From Methanoculleus sp. UBA374 (GTDB lineage: Archaea > Halobacteriota > Methanomicrobia > Methanomicrobiales > Methanoculleaceae), in NCBI GenBank assembly GCA_002508705.1, contig DAYL01000015.1, positions 1 through 14,654 of the forward strand: a stretch of DNA of 14,654 bases, in the 5' to 3' direction. The notes beneath the pieces are model-generated. The model searched no databases. It was not told the origin of the DNA and worked only from the letters and a program-made list of their open reading frames with translations. Made by a program: the position numbers and the translations under genes. Numbering within the stretch: position 1 is the first letter of the stretch; every line of letters begins with the position of its first letter. Shown in pieces: positions 6,973-13,676 of the stretch.

Positions 6973-7833
6973 TTAACTCTTTCGCAGACCCTGCGGGTCC
7001 GGCAGCAGGACTTTGATCAACTCCCGATCGAAGAGCATGGCAATGAGCCGCTTGTTCCCGTTGACCACCGGGAGTTGATCGACCCGGGACCGCCTCATCT
7101 TCAGCGCACACTCGCTGACCTCGGCGTTCAAAGGAACTGCGAGAACGTTCCGGACCATCGCGTTCTTCACGGGGATCGGGAGGAGCTGGATCCGGGAGAT
7201 CCCGTAACTGATGGTGTGCATATCCCGGATGCTCTCCCAGGTCCACTCGTCATCGTCCGTGCCGTTTGAGAAGTCGCTGACCTCGACGCCGTCCTCAATG
7301 CGCGAGTGCCTGATGAGGTCCCGCTCCGATATGATGCCGGTGAGCGTGCCGTCCTCCATCAGAACGGGGATGGCGTCGTAGCCGGAGATCTCAAGGACTC
7401 TCCCCACCAGCGAGAGGGGCGTCTCTTCCCAGAGGGCATAGGTCTTGCTGACGTAGTTGTCCTTGATGAGGGTGGTGAGGCGCATCTGGGCGATGGCGCC
7501 GATAAGGTCGGCCACGCTGATGAGCCCGATCATCGACCCGTTTTCCATGACGGGCAGCCTCCTGATGTTATGCCGCACCATCAACTGGGCCGCCTCCGAG
7601 ATGGGAGCGTCCGGCCTGATGACGACCGGGTTCGGCGTCATCAAAAGCCCGAGCTGGGTCTCTTCCGCCTTGCGGAGAAGGTCCTTACGCGTGATGATGC
7701 CGACAAGCTCTCCGTTCTTCAAGACCGGCACACCACTTATACCCGTGCGCTTTAAGATGCGCAGAACGTCGTCCCTGTTGCCGGGGATCTCAACGCAGAC
7801 GACGTCGGTTACCATAAAGTCCCGGACGAACAT
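6973..7833 (-). CDS. Four-CBS-domain regulatory protein
   Basis: This 286-residue soluble protein consists of four CBS repeats, that is two Bateman modules: about 1-56 (VRDFMVTDVVCVE ... GELVGIITRKDLL), 60-115 (LMTPNPVVIRP ... SMIGLISVADLI), 120-176 (VSKTYALWEETPL ... TLTGIISERDLI) and 217-278 (VKNAMVRNVLAVP ... KRLIAMLFDRELI). An acidic linker rich in Asp/Glu and Trp (about 179-205) separates the third and fourth. There is no catalytic or DNA-binding domain, so it is probably a stand-alone ligand sensor. CBS pairs commonly bind AMP, ATP or S-adenosylmethionine, but the ligand here is unknown. It lies 14 nt downstream of the UspA-like gene and is probably co-transcribed with it; both families bind adenine nucleotides. 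No strong ribosome site is seen. Confidence 0.92.
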   Translation of the reverse strand: MFVRDFMVTDVVCVEIPGNRDDVLRILKRTGISGVPVLKNGELVGIITRKDLLRKAEETQLGLLMTPNPVVIRPDAPISEAAQLMVRHNIRRLPVMENGSMIGLISVADLIGAIAQMRLTTLIKDNYVSKTYALWEETPLSLVGRVLEISGYDAIPVLMEDGTLTGIISERDLIRHSRIEDGVEVSDFSNGTDDDEWTWESIRDMHTISYGISRIQLLPIPVKNAMVRNVLAVPLNAEVSECALKMRRSRVDQLPVVNGNKRLIAMLFDRELIKVLLPDPQGLRKS

Positions 7834-7847
7834 CTGCTGAGAAGCGG

Positions 7848-8276
7848 CTATGATCTCACCACCGTGGTCGTAATAGAACTGTTCCGCACGACGTAATCGG
7901 TCACGCTGCCGAGGAGGAGGCGGTCGACACCGCTCTTGCCGTAAGACCCGAGCATGATGAGATCGACTCCCAGTTCTTTGGCGAGGGCGACGATCTGAGA
8001 CCCCGCATGCCCCTGCCCGAGGTGCGTGGTCAGCGAAACGCCTGCTGCATCCGCCTTCTTTCGAGCTGCTTCAAGAACCTCCTTGCCTTCCTTCTGCAAA
8101 ACACTGTACATGACTTCGAGTGTGTTGTCCATAGGAAGGGACGAAAAGAGTCCGGATTCGACCACATAAACAACATGAACTTCGGCGTTCCAGACGCCGG
8201 CCTCGCCGATAGCCTCCTCTAAAGCCCGGTTAGCCGGCTCTGAACCGTCTATAGCAACAAGTATCTTACGGAACAT
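7848..8276 (-). CDS. Universal stress protein (UspA family), ATP-binding type
   Basis: This 142-residue single-domain Usp protein has the family N-terminus FRKILVAIDGS (Asp10). Near the C-terminus it has the nucleotide motif G-x2-G-x9-G-S (Gly110, Gly113, Gly123, Ser124 in GSYGKSGVDRLLLGS), so it belongs to the ATP-binding class. These proteins are cytoplasmic dimers linked to stress and energy status, often without a defined reaction. A GTG at 8282 also opens the frame. The ATG at 8276 is preferred because the motif begins at once and GGTG (8288-8285) is then 8 nt upstream. That ribosome site lies in the right arm of a long nested hairpin, so translation may be controlled. It precedes the CBS gene by 14 nt and follows the amidohydrolase by 40 nt. 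Confidence 0.92.
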   Translation of the reverse strand: MFRKILVAIDGSEPANRALEEAIGEAGVWNAEVHVVYVVESGLFSSLPMDNTLEVMYSVLQKEGKEVLEAARKKADAAGVSLTTHLGQGHAGSQIVALAKELGVDLIMLGSYGKSGVDRLLLGSVTDYVVRNSSITTTVVRS

Positions 8277-8284
8277 ACACACAC

Positions 8285-8328
8285 ACCACGCAGAACAGAT
8301 ACTTCTTATCTGTTTTCTATTGCGTGGT
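8285..8328 (-). promoter_or_regulatory. Nested hairpin at the amidohydrolase/UspA junction
   Basis: Two perfect 8-bp inverted repeats are nested. The outer one is ACCACGCA (8328-8321 on the minus strand) with TGCGTGGT (8292-8285). The inner one is AACAGATA (8314-8307) with TATCTGTT (8301-8294) around a 5-base AGAAG loop. Between the arms lie ATAGAA on one side and a single C on the other. In minus-strand RNA the left outer arm covers the last codons of the amidohydrolase, its TAG falls in the internal loop, and the right outer arm contains the GGTG ribosome-site candidate of the UspA gene. It could sequester that site, act as a processing or termination structure, or be a DNA operator. Confidence 0.6.
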
Positions 8329-9360
8329 TAAAACTGTTTGGTCGACGAATGAAGAATCCAGCCGCTTTACAACGGTTGCCCGGATGTCTTTACTGAAGGA
8401 GAGATTACCTTTCTCCGGGTTTAAGACCAGCAGATGTGCTTCCTGCCCCTCTTCGAGGTATCCCGGTCTTCCGGCGAGTCCGGCCCCCGAGACCGCAGCG
8501 CGCAGGACGTCGGCAGGGGGCGCGCGGTAGACGGTCGCGGTGAAGGCCATCTCCTGGAAGAGGTCCGGCTGGACGAACATAACGTTGTCCGTCCCGAGAT
8601 AGAACCTGCCGCCGAGTTCGAGGATGCGCGCAATCGGCGGGTGCGCCGGGGACGCCGCGACGCCGAGCAACCAGTTCGACCGCGGGCAGACGGCGACGGG
8701 GATATCCATATCGACGATCCGCCGGAGCTGCGCGTCCGTCGCGTGGGTGCAATGGACGAGCAGGTCTGGCTCAAACGTGAGCGCTTCATCGATATCGTCC
8801 GGGTTCTTCTCCCCGGCGTGGAAGGCGACGAGCCTCCCCGCGGCCCGCGCGCCTCTGACGACCTCTTCGGCGTTCGCCACGTCGTGGGCGCTGCTGATGC
8901 CCGCCCCGTCGCTCACCTCCTCGCCGCCTTCGCGGCCGAGGATGACGGGCAGGCAGTCGAGTCCGGCGGCCGCCTCGCGGAGCGCCGCCACACCTGCAGC
9001 CCCTCCTTCCCTGAAGTCGGCAAACCCGGCTGTTCCGGTCGCGATCATCGCGACGATGCTTGACCGCATCCCCCTGACGAGGTCGGCCCGCGGAGTTGCC
9101 GCAAGGACCCTGTGTTTTAACCCGTTCGGGGGTTTGACGAGGTCCGCAAGGCTGCCCCGGACAGGGAGGTCCATCGCGACGGTGTCGCCGAGGTGGGTAT
9201 GGGCGTTAAAGAAGGCGGGCACGATCCAGCGGTTCGGTCTCCGGGGAGCGGGCTCTATCGAGGTGATAACCCCCCCCGAAACGACAATGCTGACGTCCTC
9301 TTCCCTGAGGTCTTCGCCGAGAAGCGCCCGGCCGGTGACGACATACGATGCGGCTTGCAT
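8317..9360 (-). CDS. Metal-dependent amidohydrolase/deaminase family protein
   Basis: This 347-residue amidohydrolase-superfamily protein resembles the cytosine-deaminase/chlorohydrolase branch. Metal-site residues are visible: HTH at 54-56 in FNAHTHLGD, His181 in FHAGEKN, His203 and His206 in HCTHATD, and Asp258 in GTDN. An N-terminal beta segment and a C-terminal EGQEAHLLVLNP segment form the usual composite sandwich around the barrel. A hydrolytic deamination or amide hydrolysis is expected; the substrate is unknown. An in-frame start at 9456 would run antisense through the whole secG start region. The ATG at 9360 (MQAASYVVTG) gives the normal N-terminus. Its start is 46 bases from the divergent secG ATG. 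No strong ribosome site is seen, so translation may be leaderless. Confidence 0.88.
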   Translation of the reverse strand: MQAASYVVTGRALLGEDLREEDVSIVVSGGVITSIEPAPRRPNRWIVPAFFNAHTHLGDTVAMDLPVRGSLADLVKPPNGLKHRVLAATPRADLVRGMRSSIVAMIATGTAGFADFREGGAAGVAALREAAAGLDCLPVILGREGGEEVSDGAGISSAHDVANAEEVVRGARAAGRLVAFHAGEKNPDDIDEALTFEPDLLVHCTHATDAQLRRIVDMDIPVAVCPRSNWLLGVAASPAHPPIARILELGGRFYLGTDNVMFVQPDLFQEMAFTATVYRAPPADVLRAAVSGAGLAGRPGYLEEGQEAHLLVLNPEKGNLSFSKDIRATVVKRLDSSFVDQTVLTTQ

Positions 9361-9374
9361 TTGGTTGGACCCGT

Positions 9375-9404
9375 GTTTTAAATATGGTAAGAGAGAATAT
9401 TTCT
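9375..9404. promoter_or_regulatory. Shared divergent promoter of secG and the amidohydrolase
   Basis: Only 46 bases separate the two start codons. GTTTTAAATATGG (9375-9387) is a TATA candidate for secG; initiation about 25 bases on would fall at the ATG, predicting a leaderless or nearly leaderless mRNA. On the minus strand AAATATT (9404-9398) could serve the amidohydrolase, again with a very short leader. Confidence 0.5.
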
Positions 9405-9406
9405 GT

Positions 9407-9565
9407 ATGGCGAAAAAATCTGGCGGAAGACTGGTCTCCTCTGCCGGCCTGGTCAACTACTACGACAGTGAAGATCACCGGGCAATCCATATCAGCCCGC
9501 AAGTCGTGATCATCGTAACCATCGTGACCGGGGCGGCAGTCTTTATCCTCAATGCCCTCTTCTAA
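9407..9565 (+). CDS. secG: Preprotein translocase subunit Sec61-beta (SecG-type, archaeal)
   Basis: This small 52-residue protein matches the archaeal Sec61-beta pattern: a basic, Gly/Ser-rich N-terminus (MAKKSGGRLVSSAGLVNYY), a charged DSEDHRAIHISP stretch, then one C-terminal membrane helix (VVIIVTIVTGAAVFILNALF, residues 33-52) with no tail. It is the third, peripheral subunit of the SecYE-beta channel that moves proteins across or into the membrane. The length is usual for the family. It is the only plus-strand protein gene between the left edge and 11784. It is convergent with cofE, with overlapping stop codons, and divergent from the amidohydrolase. A short TATA-to-ATG distance suggests leaderless translation. 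Confidence 0.92.
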   Translation: MAKKSGGRLVSSAGLVNYYDSEDHRAIHISPQVVIIVTIVTGAAVFILNALF

Positions 9566-10317
9566 TCCTTTTTGTTCTTCAGGGCCGTCAGGGCCGCCCT
9601 GATGATATCCTCTTTCGGCGTGAAGTAGACGGAATCGTGCCCGTTCCAGGTCCGGCAGTTCCGGAAGACCACGGCAGGAACACCCTGGTGGCTCTCGCCC
9701 ATGACGAAGTTTGCGAAGGCCGCAACCTCATCGATCGCTGCTTCTTCGGTGATCTCGAGGACATGGCCGAAGAGGTCGGTGTCGCCCCGATAATCGTTGA
9801 TCGCCGTCATTCCTGACCATCCGATGGCGATGCCGGTCTGGCCGCGCCGGAACGACCGCCCGCAGGTGTCGGTGATGAGCACCCGGACGTCCTTTCCGGA
9901 GATGCGACGGATCGCGTTCCGGACCTCGCCGGCGGCCCCCATGGGGTCGGGAGGGAGGACGATGATCCGGCCGTCTTCGACGTTGCTGTGGTCGACGCCT
10001 GCCCGCACGCCGATGTGACCGGATGGGAGGGCGGAGAGGATGAACGGGTGCTCGAGCAGAATATCGGTCGACGAGTCCAGCACCGCCTGCACGAAGCGGG
10101 GGTCTTCCTTCGTCTTTGCCGCGATCCGGACGGCGTCCGCACCGGGGTTGATCTCGGCGAGGTCGCGGGTGAAGCCCTTTGCCTTTGAGTAGACCGACGA
10201 GGCGACCGCGAGGATATCTCCGTCTTCGAACCTGACCCGGTCGCAGATCAGGGCTGGCAGGTCGTCGCCGTTCTGGATCAGGGGGAGGCCCTGAACACCG
10301 ATTACCTGGATTGCCAT
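9562..10317 (-). CDS. cofE: Coenzyme F420:L-glutamate ligase (CofE)
   Basis: This 251-residue protein matches CofE, which adds gamma-linked L-glutamates to F420-0 with GTP to give F420-2, the hydride carrier of methanogenesis. Recognisable segments are the N-terminal IQVIGVQGLPLIQNGDDL, AVASSVYSKAKG (37-48), GVDHSNVEDG (107-116), ITDTCGRSFRRGQTGIAIG (148-166), NDYRGDTDLFG (174-184) and the VMGES segment. Asp109, Asp150 and Glu208 fall where, from memory, the metal ligands of the Archaeoglobus enzyme lie. The length is normal for the archaeal single-domain form. No obvious ribosome site precedes the ATG; an 11-bp dyad GATCA-G-TGATC lies just upstream (10319-10329). It is 125 nt downstream of treT on the same strand, so co-transcription is possible but not obvious. 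Its TAG overlaps the secG TAA. Confidence 0.96.
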   Translation of the reverse strand: MAIQVIGVQGLPLIQNGDDLPALICDRVRFEDGDILAVASSVYSKAKGFTRDLAEINPGADAVRIAAKTKEDPRFVQAVLDSSTDILLEHPFILSALPSGHIGVRAGVDHSNVEDGRIIVLPPDPMGAAGEVRNAIRRISGKDVRVLITDTCGRSFRRGQTGIAIGWSGMTAINDYRGDTDLFGHVLEITEEAAIDEVAAFANFVMGESHQGVPAVVFRNCRTWNGHDSVYFTPKEDIIRAALTALKNKKD

Positions 10318-10442
10318 GGATCAGTGATCGTCTCCGCTTGCAGAAAAATGCTCGGGTTTTCAGCAACCGGGCGCCGCCGAATTTCACCGATTACAGTTGC
10401 GGTCGGGTGCGCGGCGCGTGATCGACCCTGTTTTTTGGAGAA
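10318..10442 (-). other. treT-cofE intergenic gap
   Basis: These 125 bases hold no gene. They contain a perfect 11-bp dyad GATCAGTGATC (10319-10329) next to the cofE start, and a T5 run on the minus strand (about 10349-10345). The T-run could be a weak terminator of treT or part of a poor cofE promoter. I see no convincing TATA box. Confidence 0.4.
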
Positions 10443-11675
10443 TCACCAGCAGGGAGACTCCACCTCCCGCGTCAGCCGGAACTCCGGATCGAACGCGCCG
10501 ATCAGGTCAAGGTACTGCTCGACGGAGCGGGTGAAGAGGAAGCATTCTCGCACCCGCTCGCGCGCCGCACGTCCGAGCCGTTCCGCGAGGTCGGGGTCGC
10601 GGAGCAGCCGGACGATCCTCTCCGCAGCCTCATCGACGGAGGAGACCAGAAATCCGCTCACGCCGTCCTCTATCTGGTAGCGGATGCCGCCGACGTTGCC
10701 GCCGACCACCGCCGCACCCTTCCACATCGCCTCCGATACCGTCAGCCCGAACCCCTCCCGGAGGGACTTCTGCAGGACGACCGCCGCCCGGCGCTGGAGC
10801 GCATTCACGAGCGCCCCGTCCTGGACGCTCAGCACGATGATCCGCTCGCCCCGGTGGGAGAGGAGCGACCGGTAGACGTCCGCGCCCTCCGGGTCGTCGG
10901 TCGCCACGTTCCCGACGAGGACCAGGGTGCACTCCTCCTCCTTCCTGGCCTTCTGGAAAGCCCGGACGACCCCCTCGGGGTCCTTCCAGTGGTCGAACCG
11001 CGAGACCTGAACGACCAGGGGGAGGTCGGTCGGAATATGGTAGTGTGCAAGGCGCTCGTCGATGGCGCTCTCGGAGAGTTCCCGGTTCACGATGGAGAAG
11101 GGATCGACACCTGGCGTGAAGAAGACCTGCGGTGTTCGGAGGTTCTGCCGGTAATCCCTGTTTGAGAAGATGACGGCGTCGTACTTCTCGATGAACGGGA
11201 GAAGGTAGTTCCAGACCGCCGGGTCAGGAGTGGTGAGATCGACATGGCAATGCCAGATCCAGGGGCATTTCTTCCGGTAATGGGTGATCAACGGGAGCGG
11301 CTGCGGGTCGTGAATGATGATCACGTCGTGGTCGAGGTGGTTCCGTATCGCATTCTCGTGAACGACATCTTCATAGATCTCCTTCTTGCGGTCGGTCAGG
11401 TTGATTTCGGTACCCTGGAGGGCGTTATGGAACTTCTTTGTCACGCTGAAGAAGTCCGGCGGGCCGTGGACGACGCGCCACCCGGTCTCTATGCCGAGAC
11501 TGTTCATCAGGAGCGTCAGAGACGACAGGACCTGGGAGACGCCGCCGCCGTAGTAGGTGGAGTTCATGTGCATGACGTGGAGGTCCCGGAGCGGCCGGGC
11601 CTTCGCCTCAATGCGGCGTACGGTCTCTTTTCCTACGTACGGTTCATAATCCCTGATCCCGTGAATATCCCCCAT
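10443..11675 (-). CDS. treT: Trehalose glycosyltransferring synthase-like GT4 glycosyltransferase (TreT)
   Basis: This 410-residue GT-B glycosyltransferase matches archaeal TreT, which joins an NDP-glucose donor to glucose to make trehalose, a compatible solute. The N-terminal domain has HMNSTYYGGGVSQVL (36-50) and FFSVTKKFHNALQG (75-88). The C-terminal donor domain has VSRFDHWKDPEGV (224-236), LVGNVATDDPEG (253-264) and QKSLREGFGLTVSEAMWKG (302-320). The EX7E pair is Glu307 and Glu315. Donor and acceptor cannot be proven by sequence; a related GT4 disaccharide synthase remains possible. An upstream in-frame start exists at 11732, but the ATG at 11675 is preceded by GGTGATC, an excellent archaeal ribosome site. 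It is divergent from the Rieske flavoprotein across a 108-nt gap containing a nested dyad. The short tail ends in SPCW. Confidence 0.88.
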   Translation of the reverse strand: MGDIHGIRDYEPYVGKETVRRIEAKARPLRDLHVMHMNSTYYGGGVSQVLSSLTLLMNSLGIETGWRVVHGPPDFFSVTKKFHNALQGTEINLTDRKKEIYEDVVHENAIRNHLDHDVIIIHDPQPLPLITHYRKKCPWIWHCHVDLTTPDPAVWNYLLPFIEKYDAVIFSNRDYRQNLRTPQVFFTPGVDPFSIVNRELSESAIDERLAHYHIPTDLPLVVQVSRFDHWKDPEGVVRAFQKARKEEECTLVLVGNVATDDPEGADVYRSLLSHRGERIIVLSVQDGALVNALQRRAAVVLQKSLREGFGLTVSEAMWKGAAVVGGNVGGIRYQIEDGVSGFLVSSVDEAAERIVRLLRDPDLAERLGRAARERVRECFLFTRSVEQYLDLIGAFDPEFRLTREVESPCW

Positions 11676-11678
11676 CCC

Positions 11679-11685
11679 GATCACC
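11679..11685 (-). promoter_or_regulatory. Strong ribosome site deciding the treT start
   Basis: GGTGATC read on the minus strand matches the archaeal anti-16S consensus and ends three bases before the ATG at 11675. It fixes this start over the upstream in-frame start at 11732. Confidence 0.8.
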
Positions 11686-11713
11686 TCTGCATCCCCGCGA
11701 TCACACTTATGCG

Positions 11714-11743
11714 TAACGGCGTGCCTTCGCACAACCGTTATAT
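11714..11743. promoter_or_regulatory. Nested dyad overlapping a bidirectional TATA-like element
   Basis: TAACGG (11714-11719) pairs with CCGTTA (11735-11740), and inside it GTGC (11721-11724) pairs with GCAC (11729-11732) around CTTC. The TTATAT at 11738-11743 overlaps the right arm. It reads as a TATA-like box on both strands: ATATAA towards treT, and TTATAT towards the Rieske gene about 43 bases before its ATG. A repressor bound here could block both genes. The site is seen; its role is inferred. Confidence 0.5.
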
Positions 11744-11783
11744 GGGTGCGCGGTCTTCCCGTCAGGCGGAGGTACGGGGGGGT

Positions 11784-13337
11784 ATGGAAGCATCACCGGA
11801 CCGGAGCACCGATCTGCCGGGGACGGCGGAGTCGTACTGGATAGATTCCTCGCCGGAGACGGGGTTTCCGCCGCTTGACGGGGACGGACACGCGGACGTT
11901 GCGGTGATCGGAGGCGGAATCGCGGGGATCACCACGGCCTTTCTGCTGAAACGCGCGGGACTGACCGTCGCCCTCATCGACGCCTACCGGATCGTCACGG
12001 GCGCCACCGGGTATACGACGGCGAAGATCACCTCCCTTCACCGGCTGATTTACCGGGACCTCATCGATCGGTTCGGCGAAGCAGGGGCCCGGCAGTACGC
12101 CGCTGCAAACCGGGCGGCAATCGAGATGATCGCCTCACTCGTCCGGGAATACAGCATCCCGTGCAGTTTCGAGCGAAAACCTGCCTACACCTACGCTGAG
12201 TCGGAAGAGACCCGCGAGTCTGTTGCGGCCGAGGCCGACGCGGCACGAAGCCTCGGGCTCCCGGCGGCGTTCGTGGACGACGTGCCGCTGCCGATGGAGA
12301 CCTACGGGGCCGTCGCTCTGGAGGACCAGGCGCAGTTCCACCCCCGTAACTACCTGCTGCTGCTCGCCGGACACCTCCCGGGGGAGGGGAGTTACGTCTT
12401 TGAGACGACAAGGGCCCTGGACCTCGAGGAGCGGCCGGACGGCGTCGCGGTGAGGACCGACCGGGGAACGCTCTCTTCCGACTACGCCGTTCTCGCCACG
12501 CAGTATCCCTTCTACGACTGTCCCGGCGCATATTTCGCCCGGATGCGGCCGTCTACCTCCTACGCCCTCGGCATCCGGACCGGCGAACCGTTTCCGGACG
12601 GCGTCTTCATCAACGCCGGAGGGCCCGTTCACTCCTGGCGGTCGCATCCCGCAGATGCCGGCGAACTGGTCATCGTCACCGGTGCGGAGCACGACACCGG
12701 GCAGGCGACCGACACGAAAGCGCACTGCCGCGGCCTTGAAGCGTATGCACGTTCGGTCTATCCGGACGGAGTCGTCGACTACCGCTGGTCGGCGCAGGAC
12801 TACGTCACGGCCGATCGCGTCCCCTACATCGGCCCGCTCGCCTCCGGGCACGACCGCGTCTTCGTCGCCACGGGGTTCGGGAAGTGGGGGATGACCAACG
12901 GCACCGCGGCAGGGATGATCCTCACGGACCTGGTCCGGGGCCGCACGAATCCCTGGGCGGAGGTCTTCGATCCTGCACGGTTCGGGGGGCAGCCGGAGTA
13001 TCCCGACGGGGTACGGAAGAAACCCGCGGTCGTCAAGGGACCGGTCGAGATCGACGCCGGCCGGCTCGACCGAGAAGCCGCGGTGATACCGCCCCGGGAA
13101 GGGAGGGTCGTCGAGATCGACGGGCGGAAGGTTGCGGTCTTTCGGGACGGGCGCGGGGGAGTCGTTGCGCTGGACCCGGCCTGCATGCACATGGGCTGCA
13201 CCGTCGCCTGGAACAACGCCGAAGAGACCTGGGACTGTCCCTGCCACGGTTCGCGCTACGATACCTTCGGGAAGGTGATCCACGGGCCGGCTGTCAGGAA
13301 CCTTGTGCCGCGAAGGAGGCGGAACCCTCGCCCATAG
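11784..13337 (+). CDS. FAD-dependent oxidoreductase fused to a C-terminal Rieske [2Fe-2S] domain
   Basis: This 517-residue protein has a DadA/glycine-oxidase-like FAD domain, with the dinucleotide motif VAVIGGGIAG at 39-48 and an ATGFGKWGMTNGTAAG segment at 362-377 near the flavin. It is followed by a Rieske domain (about 420-505) with cluster ligands Cys467, His469, Cys485 and His488 (CMH ... CPCH). This architecture is known from the YhfW-type proteins of Bacillus; substrate and electron partner are not established. The ATG at 11784 is preferred: GGAGGT (11768-11773) lies ten bases upstream and a TATA-like TTATAT lies at 11738-11743. An upstream in-frame ATG at 11742 overlaps that box. The Rieske domain is intact, but the last twelve residues (VPRRRRNPRP region) look frameshifted; another frame reads a more natural tail to 13369. 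No signal peptide, so it is cytoplasmic. Confidence 0.92.
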   Translation: MEASPDRSTDLPGTAESYWIDSSPETGFPPLDGDGHADVAVIGGGIAGITTAFLLKRAGLTVALIDAYRIVTGATGYTTAKITSLHRLIYRDLIDRFGEAGARQYAAANRAAIEMIASLVREYSIPCSFERKPAYTYAESEETRESVAAEADAARSLGLPAAFVDDVPLPMETYGAVALEDQAQFHPRNYLLLLAGHLPGEGSYVFETTRALDLEERPDGVAVRTDRGTLSSDYAVLATQYPFYDCPGAYFARMRPSTSYALGIRTGEPFPDGVFINAGGPVHSWRSHPADAGELVIVTGAEHDTGQATDTKAHCRGLEAYARSVYPDGVVDYRWSAQDYVTADRVPYIGPLASGHDRVFVATGFGKWGMTNGTAAGMILTDLVRGRTNPWAEVFDPARFGGQPEYPDGVRKKPAVVKGPVEIDAGRLDREAAVIPPREGRVVEIDGRKVAVFRDGRGGVVALDPACMHMGCTVAWNNAEETWDCPCHGSRYDTFGKVIHGPAVRNLVPRRRRNPRP

Positions 13338-13374
13338 AGCGCTCCAAACCCCGGAAGAAGATAAGATAGATAAC

Positions 13375-13407
13375 TATTTATCCGGCCGACCGCCTACTCC
13401 CAGTAGG
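13375..13407 (+). promoter_or_regulatory. TATA box and dyad upstream of the DUF1922-like gene
   Basis: TATTTAT (13375-13381) is a TATA candidate about 31 bases before the ATG at 13409, giving a leader of only about 5 nt. A perfect inverted repeat CCTACT (13393-13398), CCC, AGTAGG (13402-13407) covers the expected start site and touches the start codon region. With so short a leader it is more likely a DNA operator than an RNA hairpin. Confidence 0.5.
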
Positions 13408-13408
13408 T

Positions 13409-13675
13409 ATGTATCTCGTCATCCGCTGCCCGGGCTGCAAGACCTTCACCTATGTGGACCGCTATCAGCGCTGGAGGCTCTGTCCGATGTGCGGGGAGGC
13501 GATCAACGTCGGACGTGCGCCGGTCTACCTGGAGACCGACGACTTCCTGGACGCAGAACAGGTGGTGGAACAACTGGAGTCGTACCTTCACCGGACCGGA
13601 AAAGAAGACCTCACCGAACAGGACCTTCAAAGGTTACGGGCCCGGTATGCCGAGTGGGTGAAAAATCGGGTCTGA
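13409..13675 (+). CDS. Small zinc-ribbon protein, DUF1922-like
   Basis: This 88-residue protein has an N-terminal zinc ribbon with two CX2C knuckles (Cys7/Cys10 in CPGC and Cys25/Cys28 in CPMC). A short beta segment (INVGRAPVYLETDD) follows, then a charged helical C-terminal half (about 47-88). The order MYLVIRCPGC ... NVGR ... DDFLDAEQVVEQL resembles the DUF1922 family of methanogens, of unknown function. A role in nucleic-acid or protein binding is possible but not shown. The ATG follows a near-leaderless promoter arrangement. Its TGA is separated by one base from the stop of the convergent zinc-ribbon gene. It starts 71 nt after the Rieske gene (39 nt if that gene truly ends at 13369). Confidence 0.82.
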   Translation: MYLVIRCPGCKTFTYVDRYQRWRLCPMCGEAINVGRAPVYLETDDFLDAEQVVEQLESYLHRTGKEDLTEQDLQRLRARYAEWVKNRV

Positions 13676-13676
13676 C

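Noticed and set aside
8624..9406. Long plus-strand frame that ends in secG
   Set aside because: Only the last 52 codons match Sec61-beta; the rest is the antisense of the amidohydrolase gene.
10431..10436. T6 run on the plus strand near the treT stop as a terminator
   Set aside because: It is on the wrong strand for treT and cofE, and no plus-strand gene ends nearby.
11244..11783. Upstream extension of the Rieske flavoprotein frame by 180 codons
   Set aside because: It would overlap treT antisense and pass through the promoter; GGAGGT ten bases before the ATG at 11784 fixes the start.
12135..13283. 382-residue minus-strand frame opposite the Rieske flavoprotein
   Set aside because: Shadow frame without motifs; the plus strand has the FAD and Rieske signatures with all ligands.
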